From Streptomyces sp. NRRL F-4489 (lineage in GTDB: Bacteria; Actinomycetota; Actinomycetes; Streptomycetales; Streptomycetaceae), in the NCBI RefSeq assembly GCF_001509485.1, contig NZ_LLZI01000191.1, forward strand, positions 1-64,000: DNA of 64,000 nucleotides, in the 5' to 3' direction. Below are positions 15,558 through 23,083 of this stretch, in pieces. Under the pieces are notes generated by a model, which worked only from the letters and a program-made list of their open reading frames with translations, made no database searches and had not been told where the DNA came from. How positions within the stretch are numbered: position 1 is the first letter of the stretch; each line of letters begins with the position of its first letter. Position numbers and translations under genes: made by a program.

Positions 15558-16263
15558 GGGGAGCTCCTTCGGGGGTGGGGGTGAAGGGTGGGGCGTCGGT
15601 GAACGGGTCGGCGCAGGCGGACGGGCCTTGTGCGGTGCACGGCTCCGCGTCTGCGGCCGCTGGTGTGCTGTACGCATCCAACACCCGCGCGAACAGCTCC
15701 GCCCGGCGCCGCCGCACCTCCGTTGAGGCCGGCTCCAGCAGGACCTGCACGGCCGTACCGTCGTGCACGGCGACCAGCGCCTGCCCCAGCGCGGCCGGGT
15801 CCGGAACGGTCCGCCCGGCTCGTTCCAGCGCGGCCACCACGACCGGCAGCACGGTGTCCTGAACGGCCTGCTCGCGGGCGGCCACGACATGGCGGAGCGA
15901 CGGATTCCGCAGCGCGTGCGCGGTGAACTCCGCGGTGATCCGGTACCACGCGTCATCCACCGGGACCGCCGCCAGCGCGGCCTGCACCGCCTCCCGCGGC
16001 GAGGCGGCCGGCACCCGCGCCAGCGCCGCCCGCAGATCGTCCAGCAGCCGCGCCGAACGCTCCTCCCACATGGCCAGGAAGAGCTCATCGAGCGAGACGA
16101 AATTCGAGTAGAACGCGCCCCGGGTGTACCCCGCCCGCTCGCAGACCTGCTCCACGGTCGTCCGCCCGAACCCGGTCTCGGCGAACACCTCCAGCGCCGC
16201 ATCCAGCAACCGCCGCCGCGTCCGCCCCCGCCGCGCCGTCACCCGCTTCGCCCCACCACCCAC
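15550..16263 (-). CDS. TetR-family regulator of the FAD dehydrogenase/SDR operon
   Basis: 237 residues. N-terminal helix-turn-helix FGRTTVEQVCERAGYTRGAF followed by YSNFVSLDELFLAMWEE, the AcrR/TetR pattern. The C-terminal tail (about 205-237) is Ala/Pro/Thr-rich. It is the first gene of a coupled three-gene operon and lies 56 bases from a 33-bp palindrome, the likely autoregulatory operator. The GTG at 16263 is used; a GTG 21 bases further in (VTARRGRTRR) is an alternative. Confidence 0.92.
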   Translation of the reverse strand: MGGGAKRVTARRGRTRRRLLDAALEVFAETGFGRTTVEQVCERAGYTRGAFYSNFVSLDELFLAMWEERSARLLDDLRAALARVPAASPREAVQAALAAVPVDDAWYRITAEFTAHALRNPSLRHVVAAREQAVQDTVLPVVVAALERAGRTVPDPAALGQALVAVHDGTAVQVLLEPASTEVRRRRAELFARVLDAYSTPAAADAEPCTAQGPSACADPFTDAPPFTPTPEGAPHE

Positions 16264-16566
16264 ACGGACCTCCCGGCCTCAGGCGACACCCGATGCCCGA
16301 TACCCGGGCGGCCTCACCGATACACGAACGTATCCGATGCGTTCTTGTATCAACAAGGGTGCGGACGGGGCGGGGGGAGGGCGGATCCGATGGATCGCCT
16401 GCACAGACCGCTCGTCACCTGCCGTGCGCCTGCAACGGGCTTGTCAAATCGTCGAGTTCGCCGTGGTCATCTGGTGGGAACGCCAGGCTGATGCCGCGGC
16501 AAAGGTAGTTGGTTAAGGGGTGGGCCGCGGTGTCGCACTTCGATTCCTTCGAGTAAAGGACACGTC
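16264..16566. other. 303-bp divergent intergenic region
   Basis: Holds the 33-bp operator at 16319-16351 and promoters for the TetR operon (reverse) and the small membrane protein (forward). A TTGTCA hexamer at 16441-16446 could be a forward -35, but no good -10 follows. Confidence 0.5.
16319..16351. promoter_or_regulatory. 33-bp near-perfect palindrome, TetR operator
   Basis: Arms GATACACGAACG (16319-16330) and CGTTCTTGTATC (16340-16351) with a centre that also reads as a palindrome (TATCCGATG). 14 of 16 base pairs are complementary. It lies in the promoter region of the TetR-FAD-SDR operon. Confidence 0.72.
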
Positions 16567-16755
16567 GTGCCCACTCCTGGTGTGTTGAGGATCTTCCTCC
16601 CTGCACTCTCGCTCCTGCCCCTGCTGCTGTTCGTCTTGCTGTCGGCGCCGGCGTGGGTTTGCTGGCCCTTCATGCCGGTACGAAGGCAAAGGGTCGTGAT
16701 CGAGGTCTTGCAGAAGTTGATCGACTGGACGCGCACCTGCGCCAAGGGTCGATAG
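16567..16755 (+). CDS. Small membrane protein, function unknown
   Basis: 62 residues from the GTG at 16567, 6-10 bases after AAAGGA. One strongly hydrophobic helix (about residues 8-30, IFLPALSLLPLLLFVLLSAP) is followed by a basic, amphipathic C-terminus (MPVRRQRVVIEVLQKLIDW). An excellent hairpin 18 bases after the stop supports a real transcription unit. No family recognised; it could be a membrane-anchored regulator or small toxin-like peptide, but nothing proves either. Confidence 0.55.
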   Translation: MPTPGVLRIFLPALSLLPLLLFVLLSAPAWVCWPFMPVRRQRVVIEVLQKLIDWTRTCAKGR

Positions 16756-16772
16756 CCGCCGGAGGAAGTGAG

Positions 16773-16806
16773 GGAGGCGGGTGGCTGGAAACAGCCACCC
16801 GCCTCC
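16773..16806. terminator. 15-bp hairpin with GAAA loop
   Basis: GGAGGCGGGTGGCTG (16773-16787) pairs perfectly with 16792-16806 across a GAAA tetraloop. It separates the small membrane gene from the convergent anti-sigma ATPase gene. Confidence 0.8.
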
Positions 16807-16933
16807 GTTCAGATGCAGCGAGTCCCGTACGCGACGGGCGAGGGAAGCGGCGTTCGCCCCGGCGCGCCGCTCACCTATCCCACCGCAGCACGTTTTGGCA
16901 GGTCAAGGCCGATGGTTTCCCGGATCCACCCGG

Positions 16934-17416
16934 TCACGACGCCATCGGCAGGGCCGCGTCCTCGCGCCATTTGAGGATTTTGTCGAAGCTGACGACGGCG
17001 CCGTGGCGGCCGGGGCGGTTGCGGTACTGGACGTGGTCGGTGAGGGCCTCGATCAGAAAAAGCCCCCGGCCGTCCTCGGCGTATCCGGGGGCCTGCGCGG
17101 GGGCGGGTACGGGGGCCGGCGCGGGGGCGCGGTCCGGGGCGGGATGGGGAGGGGCGGCGGGGTGGAAGCCGGGGCCGGAGTCGGTGACCTCGATGCGGCA
17201 GGTGTCGCCGTCGATGTAGGCGGTGACGCGGTAGTCCTCGGAGGTGTCGCCGCCGTGCTCGACGGCGTTGGCGCAGGCTTCGGAGAGGGCGACCGAGAGG
17301 TCGTAGCAGATCTCGGGATCGACGCCGGCGGTCTCCATCGCGCCGAGCAGCAGGCGCCGGGCGAGCGGCACACTCGCGGCCTCACGCCGCAGATGGAGGG
17401 ACCACCAGATGCTCAT
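16934..17416 (-). CDS. ATP-binding anti-sigma-type regulator (HATPase_c_2)
   Basis: 160 residues from the ATG at 17416, which follows AGGAGGCAGGAG; an upstream in-frame start at 17446 is less likely. N-box Glu46 and Asn50 in ALSEACANAVEHG, G1 Asp79 in TDSGPGF, G2 from Asp115 in DGRGLFLIEAL. A proline/alanine-rich insert (about 86-110) sits in the ATP lid between G1 and G2. RsbW-like kinases of this kind regulate sigma factors or antagonists; no partner is adjacent. The upstream segment 17440-17466 is AT-rich with nested palindromes (ATACGTAT, TATCGATA), a likely promoter. Confidence 0.9.
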   Translation of the reverse strand: MSIWWSLHLRREAASVPLARRLLLGAMETAGVDPEICYDLSVALSEACANAVEHGGDTSEDYRVTAYIDGDTCRIEVTDSGPGFHPAAPPHPAPDRAPAPAPVPAPAQAPGYAEDGRGLFLIEALTDHVQYRNRPGRHGAVVSFDKILKWREDAALPMAS

Positions 17417-17668
17417 CGCTCCTGCCTCCTGGCCACGGCTCGACATATCGATACGTATTGCCGGGCCGCACGGTCCGTAAGCGTCTCCGGGACGTGATAC
17501 CGCTCATTCGGCGGATGCGGAAAGTGAGCGCACAGGTGTAGGCGAGGTGCCGGGTGCGCGCCGCCGCGCGCCCGGCGCGGGACCCCGGACGCCCTGGCGG
17601 ACGCCCCGTCCCCCGGTGCGCGCGGAGCCGGTGAAACCCTGCCGTAGGCGGCCAAGGGGGGCAGTGGG

Positions 17669-18511
17669 ATGATGGCGGCCGCCATGACTGCCCCCTCCGT
17701 CCCCACAGCGCGCGCGGCCGCCGATCTGCGGCTGCTCCGGGCCGCGGTGTTCACCGCGGTCTGCGTCACGCTGTCCGCCGCCGGGCACATGGCCGCCTCG
17801 TTCGCCGCGGTACGGCTGTGGACGCTGGGCCTGGCCGCGGTCGCGGTGTTCGCGGTGGCGGCCCCGCTGGCCGGACGGGAACGCTCGCTCCCGGGGATCG
17901 CGGCCGGCCTGGCGGTCGGCCAGCTGGCGCTGCACGCGCTGTTCGCCATGGGCCAGCACCCGATGCCGGTGCTGCCGGCGCGGCCCGCCGGGCTCTCCGA
18001 CCAGGCGGCGGTCGCGCTGGCCCGGCACCTGACCTGCGGGCTGGGCGGCGTACGGATGGACGCCGGGACGGCCCGGCAGCTGCTGGGGCCCGGCGGGGCG
18101 GACCTCGCCATGGACGCCGGGCTGACCGGCGCCGGCGGGCACCCGGGCGGCATGCCGATGATGGCGCACTGCCTGGCGCCGTCGCTGCCCATGCTGCTCG
18201 GGCATCTGCTCGCCGCGCTGGGCCTGGGCTGGCTGCTGCGGCGCGGTGAGGCCGCGCTGTGGCGGCTGGTGCGGCTGTCCGCGCCGGCGGCGGGCGAGCT
18301 CGCGGCGCGGGCGCGGGTCGGCGCGGTGCGACGGTCGCTGACGCTGCTCCGGGCGCTGCTGGCCGGTCTGGGCGCGGCCCAGGAGGAGGGGCGGCGCGCC
18401 CCTGCCGCCTACGGGGACGAGACCGCGCCGCGCGAACCGGCGCTCCACCACAGCGTCATCCGGCGCGGCCCGCCGGCGTACGGCCGGCCGGCCCTCGCCC
18501 TCGCGGCCTGA
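17669..18511 (+). CDS. His/Met-containing integral membrane protein next to copper genes
   Basis: 280 residues. About five membrane helices, the first four in residues 20-105 and another near 175-195. Between helices are potential soft-metal ligands: MGQHPMPVL, GGHPGGMPMMAHC and LPMLLGH. The C-terminus (about 210-280) is Arg/Ala-rich and cytoplasmic. I do not recognise a named family. Position directly upstream of ycnI-sco-ecuC-copCD-dtpA and the His/Met pattern suggest a role in copper handling, as inference only. ATGs at 17669, 17672 and 17684 are all possible; the first follows AAGGGGGG. Confidence 0.75.
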   Translation: MMAAAMTAPSVPTARAAADLRLLRAAVFTAVCVTLSAAGHMAASFAAVRLWTLGLAAVAVFAVAAPLAGRERSLPGIAAGLAVGQLALHALFAMGQHPMPVLPARPAGLSDQAAVALARHLTCGLGGVRMDAGTARQLLGPGGADLAMDAGLTGAGGHPGGMPMMAHCLAPSLPMLLGHLLAALGLGWLLRRGEAALWRLVRLSAPAAGELAARARVGAVRRSLTLLRALLAGLGAAQEEGRRAPAAYGDETAPREPALHHSVIRRGPPAYGRPALALAA

Positions 18512-18599
18512 CGCCACGCGCGGCACGTTCCCGCCCGGATACGGGAGGGGAGGCGGCGGCGCGGGCGGCGGTGCGCGCCGGGGCGGGTCGGCCCGTGTG

Positions 18600-18626
18600 C
18601 GTTCAGCGTTCAGCGTTCGCGTTCAG
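18600..18626. repeat. 7-bp direct repeats upstream of ycnI
   Basis: CGTTCAG occurs at 18600, 18607 and 18620, with a degenerate copy at 18614. They lie about 160 bases before the ycnI start and may be an operator or a chance slippage product. Confidence 0.35.
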
Positions 18627-18779
18627 CCTGTTGCCGTTTGTTCTCCGTGCTTGCTTGCCGAGGGAATCCGGGGCCGGCCCTGGTGGTGTCCAGGGGCGTG
18701 TGTGCTCCGTAGGGGCCTGGGGTCCAGGGAGTCCTTGGTGGTGAGTGTGCGGGGGCCTCTTCTCGTGGAGTGTTTCCTC

Positions 18780-19553
18780 ATGGTTCGTAAGTCTGTTAAG
18801 CCCCCTTCGTCTGCTTCGTCGGCGCCGTCCGGCGCGCGTCGGTTGGCGCGGCGGCTGCCCGTCGTCGGCGGGATCGCGGCCGGCAGTGTGCTGCTGCTGG
18901 CCGGTCCGGCGTTCGCGCATGTGACCGTGCAGCCGGGCACCGCGCCCAAGGGCGGGTTCGCGACCGTCGACATCAAGGTGCCCAACGAGCGCGACAACGC
19001 CTCGACGGTGAAGGTCGAGGTGTCGCTGCCGGCCGACCACCCGCTGGCGTCCGTCATGCCGCAGCCGGTGCCCGGCTGGAAGGTCGAGGTCACCAAGTCC
19101 AAGCTCGCCAAGCCGATCGAGATGGAGGGCGAGAAGATCACCGAGGCGCCCTCGACGGTCACCTGGACCGCGGACGGCGACGGCATCGCGCCGGGGCAGT
19201 TCCAGCAGTTCCCGCTCTCCGTCGGCCAGCTGCCCAGCGACACCGACCAGCTGGTCTTCAAGGCCCTCCAGACGTACTCCAACAAGGAGGTCGTGCGCTG
19301 GATCGAGCCGGCCAAGCCGGGCGGGCCGGAGCCGGAGAACCCGGCGCCGGTGCTCAAGCTGACCGCGGCCGACGCGCAGGACGGCGGCGCCAAGGGGGCC
19401 GGCGACGGCAAGAACGGCGCCAAGGACGGCAGCACCGCCGCCGCGGCACCCGCCAGTGACACCACGGCGCGGGTGCTGGCCATCGGCGGGATCGTCGTCG
19501 GCGTGATCGGCGTCGCGTTCGGCGTGCTCGCCGGGCGGCGGCGCAACGCCTGA
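18780..19553 (+). CDS. ycnI: YcnI-like copper-binding membrane-anchored protein (DUF1775)
   Basis: 257 residues from the ATG at 18780. A signal peptide (basic segment then GGIAAGSVLLLAGPAFA) ends just before His47 in AHVTVQPG, so the mature protein would begin with histidine. This is the arrangement of the Cu(II) histidine brace in Bacillus YcnI. The DUF1775 domain covers about 47-200, followed by an Ala/Gly/Lys/Asp-rich linker and a C-terminal membrane helix (about 232-252) ending RRRNA. The outer-face domain probably receives or presents copper to the neighbouring Sco, PCuAC and CopC proteins. The first codons use GTT, CGT and TCT, unusual for this genome but common at weakly structured starts. 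Confidence 0.9.
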   Translation: MVRKSVKPPSSASSAPSGARRLARRLPVVGGIAAGSVLLLAGPAFAHVTVQPGTAPKGGFATVDIKVPNERDNASTVKVEVSLPADHPLASVMPQPVPGWKVEVTKSKLAKPIEMEGEKITEAPSTVTWTADGDGIAPGQFQQFPLSVGQLPSDTDQLVFKALQTYSNKEVVRWIEPAKPGGPEPENPAPVLKLTAADAQDGGAKGAGDGKNGAKDGSTAAAAPASDTTARVLAIGGIVVGVIGVAFGVLAGRRRNA

Positions 19554-19568
19554 CCGGGCGCCCGTCGT

Positions 19569-19604
19569 CCGCCGGTGCGCAGGCCCGGCCCCGCGCACCG
19601 GCGG
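19569..19604 (+). terminator. 12-bp hairpin after ycnI
   Basis: CCGCCGGTGCGC (19569-19580) pairs perfectly with GCGCACCGGCGG (19593-19604) over a 12-nt loop, 16 bases after the stop. It suggests that sco starts from its own promoter. Confidence 0.65.
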
Positions 19605-19752
19605 GCCGGACCCAGGGCCACTACGGCCCCGGACCGCTGCGGCCCCGCCCCGGCCGGAACCCGGCCCTTACGACCCGATACACCTGATACGCCCGCACAT
19701 GAACCGGCCCCGCGCCATGAAACGCGCCATGAAACAACGGGACATATCCGTC

Positions 19753-20424
19753 ATGCCTACTGCCATGCGTAGAAGAAAACTGCTGGTGTCCGCCCTGGGG
19801 GCGGCCGCCGCGCTCGGCCTCACCCTCACCGCCTGCGGCAGCGGCGGCGACGACGCCGACCAGCCCGCCGCCGTGGTCTCCGGGGGGACGGCGGCCAAGC
19901 CGATCGTCACCCTCGACAACCCGATGGAGAAGCCGGACCTGAGCCTGACCGACTCCGACGGCAAGCCCTACGACCTGCTGGAGAAGACCAAGGGCCACCC
20001 GACCCTGATCTACTTCGGCTACACCAACTGCCCGGACGTCTGCCCGACCACGATGGCGAACATCGCGGTGGCGGTGAAGCAGCTGCCCAAGGCCGAGCAG
20101 AACGACCTGCGGGTGGTCTTCGTGACCTCCGACCCGGAGCGCGACACCCCGGCCCAGCTCAAGAAGTGGCTCGGCGGTGTCGACCAGGACTTCGTGGGGC
20201 TCACCGGTCCGTTCAAGACCATCCAGCAGGCCGCGCGCAGCGTGAACATCGGCATCGAGGCGCCGGTCAAGAAGAAGAACGGCGACGTGGTCTCCACCCA
20301 CGGCGCGCAGGTCCTGCTCAGCTCCCCCAAGGACGACAAGATCCACTGGATGGGCATGCAGGAAGCCACCTCCGACAACTACACCTCCGCACTTCCGAAG
20401 ATCATCAAGGGACAGAACCCGTGA
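19753..20424 (+). CDS. sco: Sco/SenC copper chaperone lipoprotein
   Basis: 223 residues from the ATG at 19753; in-frame ATGs at 19699, 19720, 19732 and 19765 leave the start uncertain. Lipoprotein signal with lipobox LTAC (Cys28). The thioredoxin-fold Sco domain carries the copper ligands Cys93 and Cys97 (CPDVC) and His183 (STHGAQ). Sco proteins metallate the CuA site of cytochrome oxidase and, in streptomycetes, serve copper-dependent development. The TGA overlaps the GTG of the next gene (GTGA). Two rare AGA codons follow the start. Confidence 0.93.
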   Translation: MPTAMRRRKLLVSALGAAAALGLTLTACGSGGDDADQPAAVVSGGTAAKPIVTLDNPMEKPDLSLTDSDGKPYDLLEKTKGHPTLIYFGYTNCPDVCPTTMANIAVAVKQLPKAEQNDLRVVFVTSDPERDTPAQLKKWLGGVDQDFVGLTGPFKTIQQAARSVNIGIEAPVKKKNGDVVSTHGAQVLLSSPKDDKIHWMGMQEATSDNYTSALPKIIKGQNP

Positions 20425-20948
20425 ACCGCCGCACCACCCCCCGCGCCCCCTTCGCCCCGGCCACCCGCCGCACCGCCCTGGCCGCCGGCCTCGGTCTCGC
20501 CGCCGCCCTGACGCTGGCCGGCTGCGGCGGCAGCGCCTCCGGGAACGCCAAGGACGGCAAGGACGCCAAGGACGGCAAGCCGCAGCTCGCCGTCAGCGGC
20601 GCGTACATGCCGCAGCCGATCACCCAGCAGATGGCCGGCGCGTACTTCACCGTCAAGAACACCGGGTCCGCGGCCGACAAGCTGACCTCGGTGACCAGCG
20701 ACCTGTCCAAGGACATCACCCTGCACAAGACCACCGGCAACAAGATGGAGCAGGTCGACTCCCTGCCGGTGCCCGCCAACGGGGAGCTGAAGCTGAGCGC
20801 CGGCGGCAACCACCTGATGTTCATGGACCTGTCGCGCAAGCCGGCCGCCGGCCAGACGGTCACCGTCGAGCTGCACTTCGCCACCGCCGCGCCCGTCAAG
20901 GTCGAGGTGCCGGTGAAGCCCGCCGACTACCGGCCGGCCGCGCACTAA
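20421..20948 (+). CDS. ecuC: PCuAC-type extracytoplasmic copper chaperone
   Basis: 175 residues, translationally coupled to sco. Lipoprotein signal with lipobox LAGC (Cys35), a Lys/Asp/Gly linker, then the PCuAC domain. Copper ligands His102, Met109, His131 and Met133 are visible (ITLHK, NKMEQ, NHLMFM). The Met-X21-His-X-Met part fits the family, but the first His-Met spacing is six residues rather than the usual ten. PCuAC proteins hand Cu(I) to Sco or oxidase in the extracytoplasmic space. Confidence 0.93.
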   Translation: MNRRTTPRAPFAPATRRTALAAGLGLAAALTLAGCGGSASGNAKDGKDAKDGKPQLAVSGAYMPQPITQQMAGAYFTVKNTGSAADKLTSVTSDLSKDITLHKTTGNKMEQVDSLPVPANGELKLSAGGNHLMFMDLSRKPAAGQTVTVELHFATAAPVKVEVPVKPADYRPAAH

Positions 20949-21013
20949 CGGGCCGCGCCCGCGCACCACGTGGACGGACCGCCCGCGGTCCCCTGAAGGA
21001 GACGGAAACCCTC

Positions 21014-23083
21014 ATGCCGACGGGAAGGGGAGCGAACACCATGGCCCTCACCGGCTTCCGGCCGCTGCGGCTGCTGGTCGTCGCGGCGGTGCTCTTCGGC
21101 GCGCTGGCCGCGGGCGCCGCGCCGGCCGCCGCGCACGCCGCGCTGACCGGCAGCGACCCCGTGCAGGGCGCGGTGCTGGCGCACGCGCCCGAGCAGGTGG
21201 CGCTCACCTTCTCCGAGGGCGTGGCGATGGGCGACGACTCCCTGCGCGTCCTGGACCCGCACGGCAAACGGGTGGACCGCGGCAAGCTGCGCAACCTGTG
21301 CAGCGGCAGCGTCGTCAAGTACGGGGCGGGGCTGCCGCCCGGGCTGCCCAACGGGACGTACACCGTCGCCTGGCAGGCCATCTCGGCGGACAGCCATCCG
21401 GTGTCCGGCGCGTTCACCTTCTCCATCGGGGCGCCGTCCAAGACCACCGCGCCGCTGCCCCAACAGGAGGCGGGCGGTGGCCCGGTGGGCGCGCTCTACC
21501 AGGTCGCCCGCTATCTGGCGTACGCCGGCTACGCCCTGCTGGTGGGCGGGGCGGCGTTCGTCCTGGTCTGCCGGCCGGCCGCCTCCCGGGTGCGGTCGGT
21601 GCAGCGGCTGGTGGTCCGGGGGTGGGCGGTGCTCACCGGCGCCACGGTGGCGATGCTGCTGCTGCGCGCCCCGTACACCGGATCGGGGAAGCTCGCCGAC
21701 GTCTTCGACCTCGGCGGGCTCCAGCAGGCGCTGCTGACCAAACCGGGCGCCGCGCTGGTCTCCCGGCTGCTGCTGCTCGCCGCGGCGGCGCTGTTCGTGG
21801 CGGTGCTCTTCGGGACGTACGCCCTGGCGCACGGGCCGGAGGAGGCCGGACGGGCCGACGCCGAGGGGGCCGGGGAGGACGCCAAGCGGCGCCGGGATCT
21901 CGGGCTCGGACTGGGGATCGGCGGCACGCTGGTGGCCGCCGGGCTCGCCGCGACCTGGGCGATGGCCGAACACGCCTCGACCGGGCTCCAGCCGGCCCTG
22001 GCCATGCCGGTCGACGTGCTGCACCTGCTCGCGGTCGCCGCGTGGCTGGGCGGGCTCGCGGCGCTGCTGGTGTCCCTCTACTGGGGCCCGCGGGTCGAAC
22101 GGGCCGCGGTGCGGCGCTTCTCCCGGATGGCCTTCGGTTCGGTCCTCGTCCTGGTGGCCACCGGTACGTACCAGTCCTGGCGGCAGGTCGGCTCCTGGAG
22201 TGCCCTGACCGGCACCGCCTACGGGCGGCTGCTGCTGGTCAAGGTGGGCCTGGTGGTGGTCCTGGTGGCCGTCGCGGGGCTGTCCCGGCGGTGGACGGGG
22301 CGGCTGGCGGATGCCGGGGCGGTGCCCATGGGTACGGCGGAGGCGGACGCGGCCGAGCCGGAGGCGGACCCGGCGAGCGTCCGTACGGCGGTGCCGGCCA
22401 CAGCCACCGAGCCGGCCACTGCCGCGACAGCGGAACCGGCCCCGGCAGCGGAGCCGACCCCGCCCCCGGAGGCCGCACCCCCCGCCCCGGACACCCCCGC
22501 CCCCGACCCCCTCCGCGCCGCCCAACTCGCCCGCCAGCAGGCCGCGTTGGCCACCGCGCGGAAGAAGCGGGTCCGGGACGCCGACCCGGTGCGGCGGGGG
22601 CTGCGCCGGTCCGTGCTGGCCGAGGCGTCGATCGCGGTGGTGCTGCTCGCGGTGACCACCGCCCTGACCACCACCGAACCGGCCCGCACCGAGGAGGCCG
22701 TCCGGGCCGCGTCGGCCGGGCAGTCCCCCGACGCCAACCAGCCGCGGGTGCTCACCGTCCCGTTCGACACCGGCGGCCAGGGCGGCCAGGGCACCGCCCG
22801 CCTGGACCTCGACCCCGGGCACAGCGGCGGCGGCAACGAGCTGCGGCTGCGGATCGCCGACCCCTCGGGCAAGGCCCGCGACGTACCCGAGGTGAAGGTG
22901 AGCTTCACCCTCGCCGCGAAGAAGCTGGGCCCGCTGCCGGTCGTCCTCCGGCACACCGGCGCCGGCCACTGGAGCGCGAGCGGCGTCCAGCTCCCGGTAC
23001 CGGGGCGGTGGCAGCTCTCCCTGATGGTGCGCACCTCCGACTTCGACCAGGTGACCGAGACCAGGAACGTGACAATCAACTGA
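21014..23083 (+). CDS. CopC-CopD fusion copper transport protein
   Basis: 689 residues. Signal peptide ending in AAA before His41 (HAALTGSDPVQG), so the mature CopC domain (about 41-140) starts with a Cu(II)-binding histidine; later ligands are in DSHPVSG. A CopD-like membrane domain follows, with about eight helices (about 160-430) and conserved His (AMAEHAST, DVLHLLAVAAWLGG). A Pro/Ala/Thr-rich cytoplasmic stretch (about 440-520), another helix and a C-terminal YtkA-like beta domain (about 575-685) complete it. YcnJ-like fusions import or sense copper. Starts at 21014 after GAAGGAG; an ATG at 21041 is possible. Confidence 0.92.
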   Translation: MPTGRGANTMALTGFRPLRLLVVAAVLFGALAAGAAPAAAHAALTGSDPVQGAVLAHAPEQVALTFSEGVAMGDDSLRVLDPHGKRVDRGKLRNLCSGSVVKYGAGLPPGLPNGTYTVAWQAISADSHPVSGAFTFSIGAPSKTTAPLPQQEAGGGPVGALYQVARYLAYAGYALLVGGAAFVLVCRPAASRVRSVQRLVVRGWAVLTGATVAMLLLRAPYTGSGKLADVFDLGGLQQALLTKPGAALVSRLLLLAAAALFVAVLFGTYALAHGPEEAGRADAEGAGEDAKRRRDLGLGLGIGGTLVAAGLAATWAMAEHASTGLQPALAMPVDVLHLLAVAAWLGGLAALLVSLYWGPRVERAAVRRFSRMAFGSVLVLVATGTYQSWRQVGSWSALTGTAYGRLLLVKVGLVVVLVAVAGLSRRWTGRLADAGAVPMGTAEADAAEPEADPASVRTAVPATATEPATAATAEPAPAAEPTPPPEAAPPAPDTPAPDPLRAAQLARQQAALATARKKRVRDADPVRRGLRRSVLAEASIAVVLLAVTTALTTTEPARTEEAVRAASAGQSPDANQPRVLTVPFDTGGQGGQGTARLDLDPGHSGGGNELRLRIADPSGKARDVPEVKVSFTLAAKKLGPLPVVLRHTGAGHWSASGVQLPVPGRWQLSLMVRTSDFDQVTETRNVTIN

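Noticed and set aside
13986..15584. 532-codon forward frame
   Set aside because: Antisense to the FAD dehydrogenase, which has full FAD motifs and coupled neighbours.
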